DNA from: Cavenderia fasciculata
Lineage: Eukaryota > Evosea > Eumycetozoa > Acytosteliales > Cavenderiaceae
Reading direction: 5' to 3'
NCBI RefSeq assembly: GCF_000203815.1
Contig: NW_004457695.1
Location: 2,230,054 to 2,294,053, forward strand
DNA: 64,000 nt
Below are positions 23,256 through 36,385 of this stretch, in pieces. The notes beneath the pieces were generated by a model. The model did not search any database, had not been told where the DNA came from, and worked only from the letters and a program-made list of their open reading frames with translations. Every line of letters begins with the position of its first letter. The stretch's first letter is position 1. Both the position numbers and the translations under genes were made by a program.

Positions 23256-26200
23256 TTATGGTGACTTTAAACGATTTAATTTGGTTTGCATCAAGTTGTT
23301 GTGTTTTCTTACAACTTTAAGCTTTTTGTATGTTAGGATCGATGCAACTACGATCGCTGCCGCCCCAACAACTGATCCAACAATAATTCCAATTAATCTA
23401 AAATCAGTACCATCATCATTTGATTGACAAATTGAATCAACTTTTGAATTATCTTCATCATCTTTATCAAATAATACTGAGAAATCTAAACAAATATAAA
23501 TAATAATAATAAATATATGATGTTAGAAATTGTGGGTTTGTTAATGTTTCTTTTTTTTCTTTTGTTTTTTTCTATTTACATACCAGGATCAATAAATACA
23601 GTATTTGAATAATGAGGAATATTAATTGAAATATAGCTAATTGAATTATCATAGTTTGTGGATGAGTTGGAATTGGCTGTTAATTTGGTCGTAATGGTTT
23701 GTTGATGATCATCGATTTGAGCAATATTGATAAATGTTGCATAGAGTGAAATATCGTCCAACTTGGTCTTGTACCATTGATATTTTGATTGGCCATCATT
23801 GATTTCTCCATTTTCAACTGATCCACATTCCGAGTCTGCTTGGAGACTTACTGACATGACCAATTCTAGTGTATTGGTGTTTTGACTAAAGTCATAGGCA
23901 TCAAGGGATATACCATATTTGACTGTGGAGGGATCCATTTGCAATGAACGATCGAGAAAGGTGACATTGGTTTGATGAGAGAAATATTGGATGCTAACTC
24001 TGACAGAGGTTGGTATGGTCGACAACAACGATGTATTGTAACGAAGATTATAATCTGCTCCAACATCAGATTCGGTACTGTTACTCAGATCCCATAGATC
24101 AAATGGATGAACACTGACAACTTGATCTTCCATATCAATTTCTCTTAGTTCGATGATTGAGATTTTGGCATAGACACGTTTCAAAGAGGACGATGGAGTT
24201 GGTGGTGTACTATTGTACTCAGTATCTGGTGAAGTTGATCCGTGTTTTGGATCAATCACAACGACAGAACTTGCACATCTCGGGCCGTAGAACCCAGCAT
24301 TACAAACACATTGACCAAACAGACCACAATGCATATTATCGTATTCACAACCACTCGATGGACATTGGAGAGGTGGTATAATACTTCCTCTTCGTGGATG
24401 GAGGTATGCAATATTTGAGTTTTCCGAGTCTGTCGAGACGAAATAGAGGGGGATTGTATGGTCGACTGGAGGCAGATCGGTAAATACAACGTATCGATTA
24501 TTGACAGAAGATGAGCTGGGAATGTATGCAACAAAGGTACCAGTAAAGTTAAACATAAATTGTGCAACTTGGTTAAAATTGTTACCATAGATTGTAACAC
24601 TTGTATTGCCACTAGACTTGTCAACAGTGATAGGTGAAAGACTGTAAATGGATGGAATGGCAAGGGTGGATGGGACGACAACAACAGTATTAGGGAATAT
24701 CGTTCCACCATAGTTTAGATACTTGTCAACTGCATTGGAGACAAACAATGACAATGTTCTATTCATACCAAAGGGTACTTGGTAATTGAAATAGGCAACA
24801 CACACGTTTTTAGCGCTGGGGCATACAAGATCTCCATCAACAATTGCAAGCAACTCTAATTCATCAAGAATATAGAGTTTGGGTGTATGAGCAAGTGAAA
24901 TGTCTGATTGAGTATCTTGTATCGTTGCACTAACCGATAGTATTTGATTTTGTGTTGATACTATTGATGATGGTGAAGTTGTCATTACTTCTGGTGGAGT
25001 TTTATCAACAATAGTCTCAATTGCTTAAAAAACAATTAAAGAAATAAATTAATTAATATATTTAATAATAATTTTTCTTTTCTTTTTCTTTTTCTTTTCT
25101 ACATACATTTTGTAACATTTAAAATAGGGATGATTGGATTATAAAATGAAGTTGATTGTATAAATTCATTACTACTTATACCGGCAAGATCGACCGTTTC
25201 AATTGCCAAAATGGTATAGATCTCTGAACGTACGATATTTTCTAAAACTGGAATCTGAACCTGATAGGAACCTCTATAGATTGTTCCATCAATGAGATTT
25301 GATTGATCAAATTGTTGAGAAAAGTTATAGAATGGATCAATGAGTCTACCAAGATAAATGGTTCCATTCATAAATCCATTAATCTCATCTTCAATTTGAA
25401 TAATAAATCCATATCCAAATCCAGATGTGGTTACATTAACTATTTGTGGTGGTATTAAATCTCCTCCTAAAAAAAAAAATAAAAAAAATAAATAAAAGAT
25501 ATTAATACAACAATTTTCTTTTTTCTTTTTCTTTTTTTTTCTTTTTTTTTCTTTTTTTTTCGACATACCATTTGAAAGAATGTTAATTAAAGCATTATTA
25601 CCAAAAGTTTGATATAGAACATTAGAATCATATGATTGTCTGAAATCAATTGGTAAATAATATTTTAGTGTCCCTGGGAACATTGATTTTGGAATGGTAA
25701 AGGTGATAACATATGCTTGCATAGCTTCTACCCAAACTCCTCTAAATGTGTCTTGTGGACCAACCTCGGAAACATCCTTTCCATTTAATATGATAAATGT
25801 TGGTTGATACATGATTTTATCTGCATCATGCAAATTGGTAAAGTTGATCACCAATGAATTGGTTACAACTGAATTTGAAACATCAACAATATTTTGGGTA
25901 AAATAAAATGTTGATATTTGTGTTAGGTCATATGCTATTTAATTTAAAATACATTAAAATTAATTTGGTTAATATGTAGAGAAAAGAAAAGTTGATTTGA
26001 TTTGTTTACATACAAAATACACTAGGTGGGTAATTATTCAAATGATCTAATCTTGAATAAAAAATATTACCTGCTCTATCGATTGCAGTGATTAACCCAA
26101 ATGTAGGATCCATTGGAACGATTGTTTGATAAATTCCACTGTATCTATCTCCAGAGATCAAATTGGAATCATTCAAAGAGACGGCACAATCAGAGGTGGC

Positions 26201-27921
26201 ACTTTGAATACATAATCGTTTAATACCAGAAAGGTCATCAAAAGCACTGGCTGTAATCAATAACATATATCCAGGTAATAATTCATATGATACATAATCG
26301 ATCGTTGGATTTGTAGTATCTGAAAAAGAGAAAAAGATAGAGAAAGAGAGAAAAAGAGAAAGAGATAATTAAAACAATATTAATATATTATATATATATA
26401 TATATATATTTGTTTGTGTTTTAAAACAAACCTAGTTCAACTGATAGATTGGTAGTTGTTGTTTCTATTCCTTTGAATACAAGAATGATAGGATCTGTAT
26501 AATCAAAAGTTTGTGCAGGTAAATTAACTTTGAATTCACGATTACCACTAGTTGGATTTGTAATCACACCAAATGGATGTTGTAAGAGGAAGGATTGTGA
26601 ACCAATCTGTGCCAACACATTGTTGATTCCATAATCTATCTCTATATTGAATCTACGGACTTCAGCATCCGATGAACATTGTTGTGGATTTGGTGAAAAT
26701 GCAGGATCTAAATAATAAAAAAAATGGATAAATATATAAGTAAAAGAGTAGAGTGTTATAGTACGGTTTCTTAACTTACTATAGAAAGTGTATGAAAAGA
26801 AAGTACCATTGCAGGTAACAAAATTATCAAAGTAATAGGTTGTAAGGATTGAATCTGCAAAAATCTTTGATCTTGAGATCAATGTGGCATTGGATGGTAG
26901 ACCACCAACTGGATAGGCCATGATATCACTTTCAGTAGAGAAAATATCTTTAGGATAGATACGAACTGTACTCTCTCTATTACTGATATCAAAGTTACGA
27001 GATAATATCGATGCCCAGAGAGGTCCATCTTGCACTGTATTGTTGAATGGAGTGACAGGTAGAAATGATTCTTGACCTGTAGTATGACGAGGAGTTGAAG
27101 TAAAGAATTCCAATGAAATCTCTAATGGGAACCCACTTGGCAAGATTCGAGTTCCTCCAAAAGAGGCACCCATCATATCAATCGACGTGATGTTTAGGAT
27201 AAATGTGGTGCTTGGAAAGTCTGCCAAAGCAGCTCCATCAAAGTCAAAGTAGACCTCAAACAACGTTCCATTGGGAGATATCGAGATTGGTCGGATACTC
27301 TCCACTCTAAATGGATCTTGTGTCCTTGTTTCTGGATCACGGCCAATATCATGTACAAATTCTTTGATCAAGAAATGATAGACTCCCAGAAACCCACCAA
27401 CTGTAGATGGTTTTAATCTTTGATCAAATGTTTCAATTGTATATGGTGGTAGTGGTGGAGCTTAGAAAAGAATAGAAAAGAAAAGAAAATAAAAGAAATC
27501 AAACCAATTAGTATAAAGTAAAATTGAAGTATTAATAAATCATTTATATATATATGTACATACAAACACAATTAAAAGCACCAAGATTGTATTGAAATGA
27601 TTGGTCATCGATGAGAATGACATCGATGAGACCCAAGTTTAGTTCAATTTCGTAGCGATAGAATGCGTTTGGATAATTGATTGATTCATCTGGAGAGATG
27701 GTACTAAAGTCGAACAAGGCACAGTTGGGACAAGTAAAAGAAGGTATTTGCTGGTCAAAGACTATTTCAATCGATAGATCACATTGATTACGACTAGCAG
27801 CATAGGTGAACAGTGTATCTCTTCTCGATATGATATTTCTTTGTTGAGCATCTCCTACTCTCACCAACAACACCGCCACCACTACCAATATGAATAACAA
27901 ATAGTTTGTTTTCATCATCAT
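23256..27921 (-). CDS. ComC-type IPT/EGF type I membrane protein
   Basis: Eight exons from 27921: 27564-27921, 26780-27460, 26432-26707, 26014-26319, 25569-25934, 25107-25466, 23584-25023 and 23256-23485; 1338 residues, all introns phase 1. Signal peptide (LLFILVVVAVLLVRVGDA), then a long beta-rich ectodomain with repeated Ig/cadherin-like units, each about one exon. An IPT/TIG stretch (SPITVDKSSGNTSVTIYGNN), an EGF-like unit (CGLFGQCVCNAGFYGPRC) and a C-terminal beta domain similar to that of the other comC-type gene follow. The TM helix is IGIIVGSVVGAAAIVVASIL with a short basic tail. Many N-glycosylation sequons. Cell-surface adhesion or recognition is inferred. Uniform phase-1 introns fit evolution by module shuffling. 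Confidence 0.82.
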
Positions 27922-28359
27922 TTAGTGACTCTCTCTAATGATAATAATAATAATGTACAACTAACTATATATTAAATAAATAAAGATAATAAATAAATAA
28001 AGAGAGGAAAGAACAACAAACAAAAGAGAAGAGTACCTAGCTACCTTTCCTCATTTTTTTCTACTTTTATAAGATAGGAGAGCCACCATTATCGCAAATG
28101 GCTTTGTGAGTTGACAACAACTAACTAACTGTTGTTGTTAATATCTTCTACCACCCCACAATTATAATAGTAAATTGATATTTAAAATAACACCGATGAT
28201 TGCTTGATAGATATTATGCGTGCATCGGGGCAATAAAAGGGTTGATGAAGTTAATGATCGCAACCTCCCCCATCTTGACACCAGTATCTTGATTTTTTTT
28301 TCGAAAAATATTAAAATTAAATTATGTTTTTCTCCCTTTTTTATTATTAAACACTATAC
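27922..28359. other. Intergenic, promoter of the comC-type gene
   Basis: AT-rich with GA-rich tracts near 28000-28035 just upstream of the minus-strand start. No coding frame with support. Confidence 0.5.
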
Positions 28360-28486
28360 ACTTACACTCTACCACACATCATATAGTCAAAGAGATAAGT
28401 CAAAGAGATGAACTACGACAAACTAGGAAACAGTCGATGGTGATGTGTCGTCAATAGTTTGTTTGAATTGATTACATGTGACAGTA
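28360..28486 (+). pseudogene. Relic of the F-box-like gene N-terminus
   Basis: Matches 33969-34095, the start of the intact F-box-like gene. Shared blocks include CTTACACT, CACATCATAT, GTCAAAGAGAT, GATGAACTA, GACAAACTAGGAAAC, GTCGATGGTGATG and GTTTGAATTGATTAC. The relic carries a short internal duplication of GTCAAAGAGAT, lacks about ten bases after GATGGTGATG and has stops, so it is not coding. It lies on the opposite side of the PIG-O gene from its source. Confidence 0.75.
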
Positions 28487-29187
28487 CATTTTCTTGACAA
28501 CTACAACTGGGCAGTAAGTATAGTATATACGACGATCTAAAAAATGTAAACTACGATCTATCTCTTCTATTTGTTAGCAGTCTAATTAATAATTTGAAGT
28601 GAATGCATTACATATCATAATACTAGTACATTGGTTATAACTACTATGGTTGTAGAAAAATGGTACACAAATGACCCTTATAACCGAATGACCTCCCTGT
28701 CACGATCTTCCCAAATGAGAGATCTGAGACTCATTGGGCAAAGATCTTGATTTTAATATTTGGGTTGGTTGTTTGAACCGACTCGGTTTCCATTTTTTTC
28801 GAAAACAGCAAAGGCCCAGACATGCCACCAACCACCCCCTTCCTGCACTCGTTGCCATCCTTTATTTTGAATTATTTGTTTTCAATTTTTCACAATGCAA
28901 TTGGATGAAGGAATTTGGATCACTTCTTTGGGGGGATGTGGGTCACGTTCATAGTGATCTTAAAGAAACAATTTTTTGTTTTTTTTGTAACCGAATGAAT
29001 ATTCTCCATTGTTGGGGAGAGTTTATAGAGTAAAAATATATCTTATATCTTATAAGAAACATATACAAGAGAGATAGAGATAGAGATAGATAAGAGATAG
29101 AGATAGAGATAGAGGAGAGATATAGAAGAAAGTGAGAGAGACATAGACATTTACATTTACAAACAATTTAATTTTTTTTAAAAAAAA
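28487..29187. other. Intergenic, PIG-O promoter
   Basis: A bulged stem-loop lies at about 28709-28739 (CCCAAATGAG pairing with CTCATTGGG). GATAGA repeats near 29070-29115 and an A/T-run block directly precede the PIG-O ATG. An open frame at 28734-29033 has no recognisable feature. Confidence 0.5.
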
Positions 29188-29303
29188 ATGGTAGTAGAGG
29201 AAGAAGAGAAGAATCAATTCTTTTCAAATCGAATTCACCAAAGAGAAATAAATGTCACAGAAGAAGAAGAAAAAGAAGAAGAAAAAGAATACAACAAAGG
29301 AAA

Positions 29304-29346
<43 letters not shown>

Positions 29347-32300
29347 CAACAAAAACAACAAAAACAACAAATCATATCAATTAATAATTATTTTGGTATT
29401 TTTAAACAAGTATATCCATTTCAAAATAGGATTGAAAATTGGATTAATAATAGTAATAGTAGTAATAATAGTAATGGTAATAAAAATAATAATAATAATG
29501 CAAAACAACAAAAACAAAGAAGAGTATGGAATATAACCAAGTTTATGGTTTATTATATGGTTGTTTTGACAGCTGCCTGTTACCTATTTTTTAGTGGTTT
29601 CTTTTTAGTTCGTTTCGAGTTACCCAATAACAGTCAATGTTCAATACTTCCAACACCAGAATCATCATCTCAACACCAATCATTACTATCAGATTTCAAT
29701 ATACCCAATGAATGGAAATGGAGTCATTCCCAATCACAAAATGGTCAAAGGGGAAAGAGAAGCATTAGACAAATCATGTTGGATGCCATCAAGATTTAAT
29801 AAAAGTATTGTAATATTGGTAGATTCACTTGGGTATAATATGGTACAACCAGTTGACAATGAAACAGCCACTAAATCAGACTTGAAAGTTTACAATCGAT
29901 TAAAGTCACTTCAAAAGTTAATGGTTGAACAACCAAAAAACACATTGTTGTACAAGTTTTATTCGGATCCTCCAACCGTCACATCCCAAAGAATCAAGGG
30001 AATATCAACTGGATCGCTACCAACTTTTATTGATATTGGTGGTAGTTTTTCTGGTGAACAAATTCTAGAAGATAATTTTATTCGTCAATTGACTACAATG
30101 AGAGACAACGATGCAAAGAATCCTCGAAAAAAGATGGTCTTTATTGGTGATGATAGTTGGCATACTATGTTTCCTGGGACATTTTACAAATCACATCCAA
30201 TCTCTGCCTATTTGACAAATGATTTTCATACAGTCGATCGTCATGTAATGCTTCAAACACACAAGATGCTTCCACACAGCCCTACAAACAACCAGTTTAA
30301 TCCAAATGTAGATCCATTTGAATGTGCCGAGGAGCACCCTACTCCTCCTCCTACACCTGCCGTCGCAACCATTACAAATACAGCCACCATACCAGTAGCT
30401 CTTCCATCCTACGGTCACGTTCACAAACAATTTGAACCAAGACCAACCATCACCGAAATTGACAATGACTGGGACATCATCTATACACATATGTCTGGTA
30501 TAGATCATGTGGGTCATATTTACGGTCCAAAATATAAAACAATGGATTATAAATTAACTCAATTTAACAAATATTTTGAAGATGTAAAGAAAAAAAGAAA
30601 AAGAAAAAAAGAAAAAAAAAAAGAAATATATATATTTATTAATTTAATTTTGTTTGTTTTTGTTTTTTAGATGATAGAAAGAATTGATAATGATACATTA
30701 TTAGTTATATTTAGTGATCATGGAATGACGGAAAGAGGAGTACATTCAGGATCAAGTGATTTAGAGACTGGAGCAGCTCTATTTTTATATTCAAAGAGTC
30801 AAGTCATTAATGCTAGTATTCCATTCAACCAATTTAATACTGATCCAAATTCAGATGTAAGAGTGGTCAATCAAATCGATTTTATATCAACTTTCTCATT
30901 ATTGATGGGTGTTCCTATTGGATACAATAGTTTGGGTACTGTCATACCAGAGTTATTCCTATCAATCAAGGATGAATCGACAAAAGAGAAACAAAAAGGT
31001 GGTGGAACTTCATGGACTACGTTATTGGATGCAACAAGACTATCGACATGGTCAACCAAGAGATTTGTAGACTCATACATTGAAGCTGTCCCAACATCAG
31101 AATTGGCATACAACTCTAAACAACTAGCAAAGTTAAATGAAATGTTGGAAGATTCTGAAAAACAATACACAAATTTCATAAAGATTCTATCTGAAGGTGG
31201 TCAAGTCGATGATTTGGAAGCATCTAAATTATACATGGACTATAGAAACTATCAATCTTATATTTACAAATTCTTGGTTTCAAAATGGGCTACTTTTAAT
31301 GTACCCCTTATGGAAACTGGTGTATTTTGTTTGAAGATTGTTGGTCTGTCAATGTTGGTCGTACTCATTTCAACAGTCTTCTATTATTACTTTGTAAAGA
31401 ATAGTTTAGATGATCAATTTGAAAAGAAAATCATCAAAGATTCAGTGTTTTCATTTAATAGTTTTTTGGCCTATTCAATGATATCAATATATACATCGAT
31501 TGGACATTATTCGGGTCCATTGGAATCTGGACAAATATTACAATTTAAATTCCTATTTTTGGCTCATTTCATAGTTTGGACTAATATTGGTGTCTTGGTT
31601 ACAATCATTAGAGAATATTTATTGTTATTCTTTTTTGCATTGATTACTGGTGTTACAACTATTGTTACATTTGCATTCAATATATCAGTGGCATTCACTT
31701 TATCGACTTTAATACCATTCATTAAAAGATTAATGCTCAACACTAAAAAAGATGATATTATGAAAATCAAAGCAAGTGTAACTAATTGGTTACAAGTACA
31801 ACTTCATCCATTTCCAAATAGATTACTCAAAACTCTTAAAACAAAAGAATCATATAATATATTTTTGGAGATGGTATTGAAACGATCGCATGAATTACTA
31901 GTATTGGTTAAAAAAGTGGTTGAAAGTGATCTATTTAGATTCTTCATTTTCGATCCCGTTCGTATTTGGTATTTGGTATTGATTGGAATAGCGGCATTTA
32001 ATATCAACTATCAAATGATTGATATTGCATTTGATGATTACCAAAAAATTGGAGAAACATTACGATCACATTACCGAAGAGCTAAGAAAATTCTTCCCAG
32101 CTTTAAAGTCGTTGGCTTATATGGCACTCATTCCTCAGTCATTACCAAATATACCATCATCATTTGATATTAATAGTATTAGTATTGGTACCTTAAAGAG
32201 TTTGTGGTTTTATGTATTGGATTGTGGTCAACAATATATTTGGTTTTATTTATTAAAGAATAGTATATTCTATGCTGGTAGAGGTGATATTAGGAAATAC

Positions 32301-33671
32301 GAAAAATATCTATTCAACTTGGAATCAATCAACAAATCCAACTGGACAACTCTAAAATCAATCTATCAAATATCATTTAATAATTTTATAACTTGGGGTT
32401 GGATAATCCCATTCTTTTATTTCCTCTATTTCTTTTTTATTCATTGGATCAATTTAAATTGTAAAAATAATATTAATAATAATAGTAATAATAATCATAC
32501 TTCACAACTCAATAATAATAATAATAATAATAATCAATATTATTATTCAAAATCAAAACATTTAATTATATTAATATGTTTGGTTATTTATTGGACACAA
32601 AATTCTATTCGACATTTAGTTGAATTTCATTGGATCGTTAGATCATACCCTGTTTGGATTATATATGGTATTGTTTTTACTTCAATTGGCAAAAATATTT
32701 ATACTCTAAATTATAATAATAATAATACAAATGATACAAATAATACGAATAATACAAATAATAATAATAATAATCAACTATTACCTCAACAACATAATCA
32801 AATATTATTATTTCCTTTACAACAATCAAAACAACCATTATACCAATTTTTAAATAGATATATTCAATTTGTGACACCAATCATATTATTGTTATGTACA
32901 TTACTTGGATCAGCCAATACAATTGGTTTATTTTGGATGTTGTCCGAATTGACCATTTTTGGAATATTTATGGTTAATATCAATAGACAATGGTTTAATA
33001 ACAACAATAATGGTAATAGTGGTCATAGATTAAAAGTCAATTCAGTCTTTCAAGTGGTACATTGGATATTGACAGTTGGTACTCTATTTGGATCTTCACT
33101 ATTCCATTTCCATACTACTGGACATGATTATGCATTAGGTCTATTACATTTCGATTGTGCATTTATTGGATTCCATAATCTAAATCAATTAAGAGGTGGC
33201 ATTATGATAGTTTTAAATACCTATTCATCAACCATAATTCATTTATTATCATTACCAATATTTATTATTTGTTTTACTATTACAACAAAATCAACTTCAA
33301 CACAAAATAATAATAATAATAACAAACAAGAAGAAGAAGGAAAAGTAGGAAAAGAAGGAAAAGAAGAAGAAGAAGAAGGAAAAGATAACGATAAATCATT
33401 AGTAAAAGATGAATTAAAAAACAATTATAAACAATTGGTTGTCTATTTAATGGTCATTCTATTGTACTGGAATAATATGCTAAAGGTGATGAAGTTCCTT
33501 ATCATTCAAAGAGAGAATTTGTTCTTGTGGAGATTATTTGCGCCAAGATATCTATTTGATCTAGGTCAATTCTCTATTGTAGTTACTTGTTTGGTCATCA
33601 CAAGTATCATAGTAACTAAAATCAAACAAAATATTATTATCTCTAAACCTCAAATAACAATAAAGAAATAA
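29188..33671 (+). CDS. pigO: GPI ethanolamine phosphate transferase 3 (PIG-O)
   Basis: Two exons, 29188-30583 and 30671-33671, about 1465 residues. It adds phosphoethanolamine to the third mannose of GPI precursors in the ER. The signal anchor with FFSGFFLVRFELPNNSQC matches PIG-O. The alkaline-phosphatase-type domain shows ILVDSLGYNMV, STGSLPTFIDIGG, GDDSWHTMFPG, HMSGIDHVGHIYGP and FSDHGMT. A multi-TM C-terminal half ends with LFLWRLFAPRYLFDLGQF. Asn-rich loops make it longer than the human protein. Each exon changes frame once, near 29700-29775 and near 32041-32050. Each is equivalent to one extra base, and A or G runs lie at or near both places. No consensus intron explains them, so sequence error or real inactivation are the options. 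Confidence 0.88.
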
Positions 33672-33937
33672 TTGAATTAATATTTATTTATTTATTTATT
33701 AAATTAACATATCTGTTTATTCATTTATTAAGTTTAGACACAACAATAAAACAACCATTATACCTATTTTAGGAACAATGATACCAAATCCCATCTTTAA
33801 ACCAAATATCTTTTGATTTTTTTTGCTTAATATTAAATTAAAAGAGTGAGTACTCTTCACTCCTAGCTGACTACTTTACTTTACCATGAATTGTAAATGT
33901 GATGGATGCTGGTTTGGGACAACAACAATAACAAGAC

Positions 33938-35632
33938 ATGTCAACAACAACAACAACAACAACACGAATACTTACACTACCACATCATATTGTCAAAGAG
34001 ATTATAAAAGATGAACTAAGACAAACTAGGAAACGGTCGATGGTGATGGGTCTAGTCTGTCGTAAATGGTTTGAATGGATTACTGATATGTACAATAGTT
34101 ATCATAATGGAAGAAGTGTATTTTCACCTGTTATTTATAACTTAAATACATCAGCATCATCATCATCCTCTACTGCTACTACTACAACTACTATAATCAA
34201 AAATGATTATTGGAGTTATTTTCCCCATCTACTTAATCCTTTTTGTATGTTAAAATCTATATTTTGTTTTAGATTAACAAACTCTTTGGATTCTTCTCAA
34301 TCCTCATCTTCTTCTTTATCATCATCATCTTCTTCAACTTTAATTAATAATAATAATAATGTAAATAGTAATAATAATAATAATATTAATAATTATACAA
34401 ATTCAGAATTAGAATTTGTTTATAAATGTATGTTTGAAAGATTATGTCAAATTGAAGTAATGAATTTACATGAATCTATGAATATACAAGCACAAAGAAT
34501 GGTTAATACAATGGCGAAATACCACCAAACACAGACATTGTCATTGTCGATACAGTCGTGTCCTACATCCATGACATTCCAAGAGGTCGTTGTACCACTA
34601 CGTAGATTTCTTCGTACGTTGTGGGTATCACTAGACTCTATTACTATCAATGAAGCAAAGATCATTGGTTCGTTTATTCGAGAGTGTCCACACATGGAAG
34701 AGAAAACATTGATTGCTGGAGGTGTACTTAATTTGGATCAACAAGGTGGTGGACAACAACAACCACACAGTATATTGACTCAATTCATAGAATCAATTGG
34801 TTTACATACTACAATCAACCTATTCTCATTCGACATTAGATACGGTGATTTTGAAGTACAAGCACCTAGATTTGCACATTTTCCAAACCTTAAATACCTG
34901 ACTGTCACTAAAACAGCTGGGTGGTCTCGACAACAATTAGAACAACTGTCAGTTAGCTGTCCATCTATATCCTATCTTGGAAGCAGGGATCTCTCGGTTG
35001 AAGTACTACCAGTGCTTTCAAAACTGCCATGTCTCAGCACGATTGGTTTGTTCCTGCCACACTCATCACCCATCTACCAACAACTCCAACTTCAACCAAA
35101 CTCTATACAGTTACCGGCCAACTTGGATCGTCTTGAAGTATTGGTAGAAACACAAGAACATATATCTAGCTTTTTCAAATCATTTAGTCATCGACCACTT
35201 GATAATCCCCATACATCATTGACACACCTAGAGATTCGTGCCGTCGAGTTGAATGAATTGGTGCCAACAGTAGATCTAGGTGATCTCAGTATCTTTGTCA
35301 ATTTCTGTACCAAACTAAAGACACTCAAAATACATGGATACTTTCACCAAAGAATCTCTGGTATGGAACGTCTCTACCAATCACTCCATCAAAACCAATC
35401 ATTGGAGCACCTCATCATCGATTTCCCGTGTTCATCCGTCGAAGAAGTATTGGAACTATTCGAATTGCTCACTGTCAACAACTGTATCAGTCGACTAACA
35501 TGTATGAAAACAACAGCGCTTACCAAACAGATACAAGAACTAAATCCATCATCACACATCCTACACCAACAATACAAAATATCATCTACTCATTCAAGTC
35601 ATTTCTTTGTTCGAAAGATTATAAATAAATAA
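33938..35632 (+). CDS. F-box-like/LRR-like protein
   Basis: Single exon of 564 residues. The N-terminus (LPHHIVKEIIKDEL ... GLVCRKWFEWI) fits the F-box-like pattern of dictyostelid families. After Ser and Asn runs (residues 70-150), the rest shows Leu-rich units with spacing such as FPNLKYLTV, LKTLKIHGYF and LEHLIIDFP. A substrate-receptor role in an SCF ubiquitin ligase is inferred from this layout; the F-box match is by eye and moderate. A decayed copy of the N-terminus is at 28360-28486. Confidence 0.7.
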   Translation: MSTTTTTTTRILTLPHHIVKEIIKDELRQTRKRSMVMGLVCRKWFEWITDMYNSYHNGRSVFSPVIYNLNTSASSSSSTATTTTTIIKNDYWSYFPHLLNPFCMLKSIFCFRLTNSLDSSQSSSSSLSSSSSSTLINNNNNVNSNNNNNINNYTNSELEFVYKCMFERLCQIEVMNLHESMNIQAQRMVNTMAKYHQTQTLSLSIQSCPTSMTFQEVVVPLRRFLRTLWVSLDSITINEAKIIGSFIRECPHMEEKTLIAGGVLNLDQQGGGQQQPHSILTQFIESIGLHTTINLFSFDIRYGDFEVQAPRFAHFPNLKYLTVTKTAGWSRQQLEQLSVSCPSISYLGSRDLSVEVLPVLSKLPCLSTIGLFLPHSSPIYQQLQLQPNSIQLPANLDRLEVLVETQEHISSFFKSFSHRPLDNPHTSLTHLEIRAVELNELVPTVDLGDLSIFVNFCTKLKTLKIHGYFHQRISGMERLYQSLHQNQSLEHLIIDFPCSSVEEVLELFELLTVNNCISRLTCMKTTALTKQIQELNPSSHILHQQYKISSTHSSHFFVRKIINK

Positions 35633-36385
35633 TTAAAAGAATATATATATATTATTAACAAAGAAAATACTACTACTATTGTTTGTTTGTTTAAATGATA
35701 TTGCATGATGACTGATTGATGATGATGATGAAGGTAATTATATTTATTATTGAGCTAGGTTGAACTTAAGTTTTATGTACCTGGTCAGTTCTCTTTCTCT
35801 TTAAAAAGTAATGTGTTTTAGTTTTCGTGCATATCATCTGTCTGTCTCTGCAGAGCACTCTCTCTCTACTCGTTGTTCAAAGAAGAGAGCTTGGTTCTGC
35901 AACATTACTTCCTTTTTTGTTGCAGTTGAACCCTCCCCACCTCAAAATTAAAATTGAATTTAATTTTTTGTTGTTGTTGTTTGAGTTGGAGTGGAGTGAG
36001 TACTGTTATTAATCTTCGGGAGATCAGACGTTGTTGTTGTTACATTATATAATATACACATATACTAGTAGTTTTTTTTTTTGTTCGTGCGTGCGTGTAT
36101 TTATAAATATTATTATTATCATATATTTATTGTATATTTTTTTGTGTTTGTGTATAGTTAGTTGTGCAGTTAGTTTTAAGTTTTATCATTTTTCTCAAAC
36201 CATCAACAAAATATTAATATTAATATATACACCAAAGATAGAGAGAGAGAAACTTTCACAAGTCTATATAATATACACACAATAGAGAATAGAGCGATAG
36301 CACATATCGAGACAGAGAGAGAGAGAAGAGAGAGAGTTGTAGTCAGTAGTAAACCAAACCAACTAACTTGGACAGTTACAAAAGG
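35633..36385. other. Intergenic and DA2-like gene leader
   Basis: No gene seen. Contains GATGAT repeats near 35720, a T run near 36071-36082, and GAGA tracts near 36235-36340. The last of these probably lies in the 5' leader or promoter of the RING gene. Confidence 0.55.

Noticed and set aside
28734-29033. 99-codon open frame upstream of PIG-O
   Set aside because: No recognisable domain, Cys/Phe/His-rich composition like random AT-rich DNA, lies in the promoter region.
29639-29723. An 85-base intron to explain the first PIG-O frame change
   Set aside because: Would use a poor GTTCAA donor and delete the conserved Cys after NNSQ; a base-count difference is simpler.
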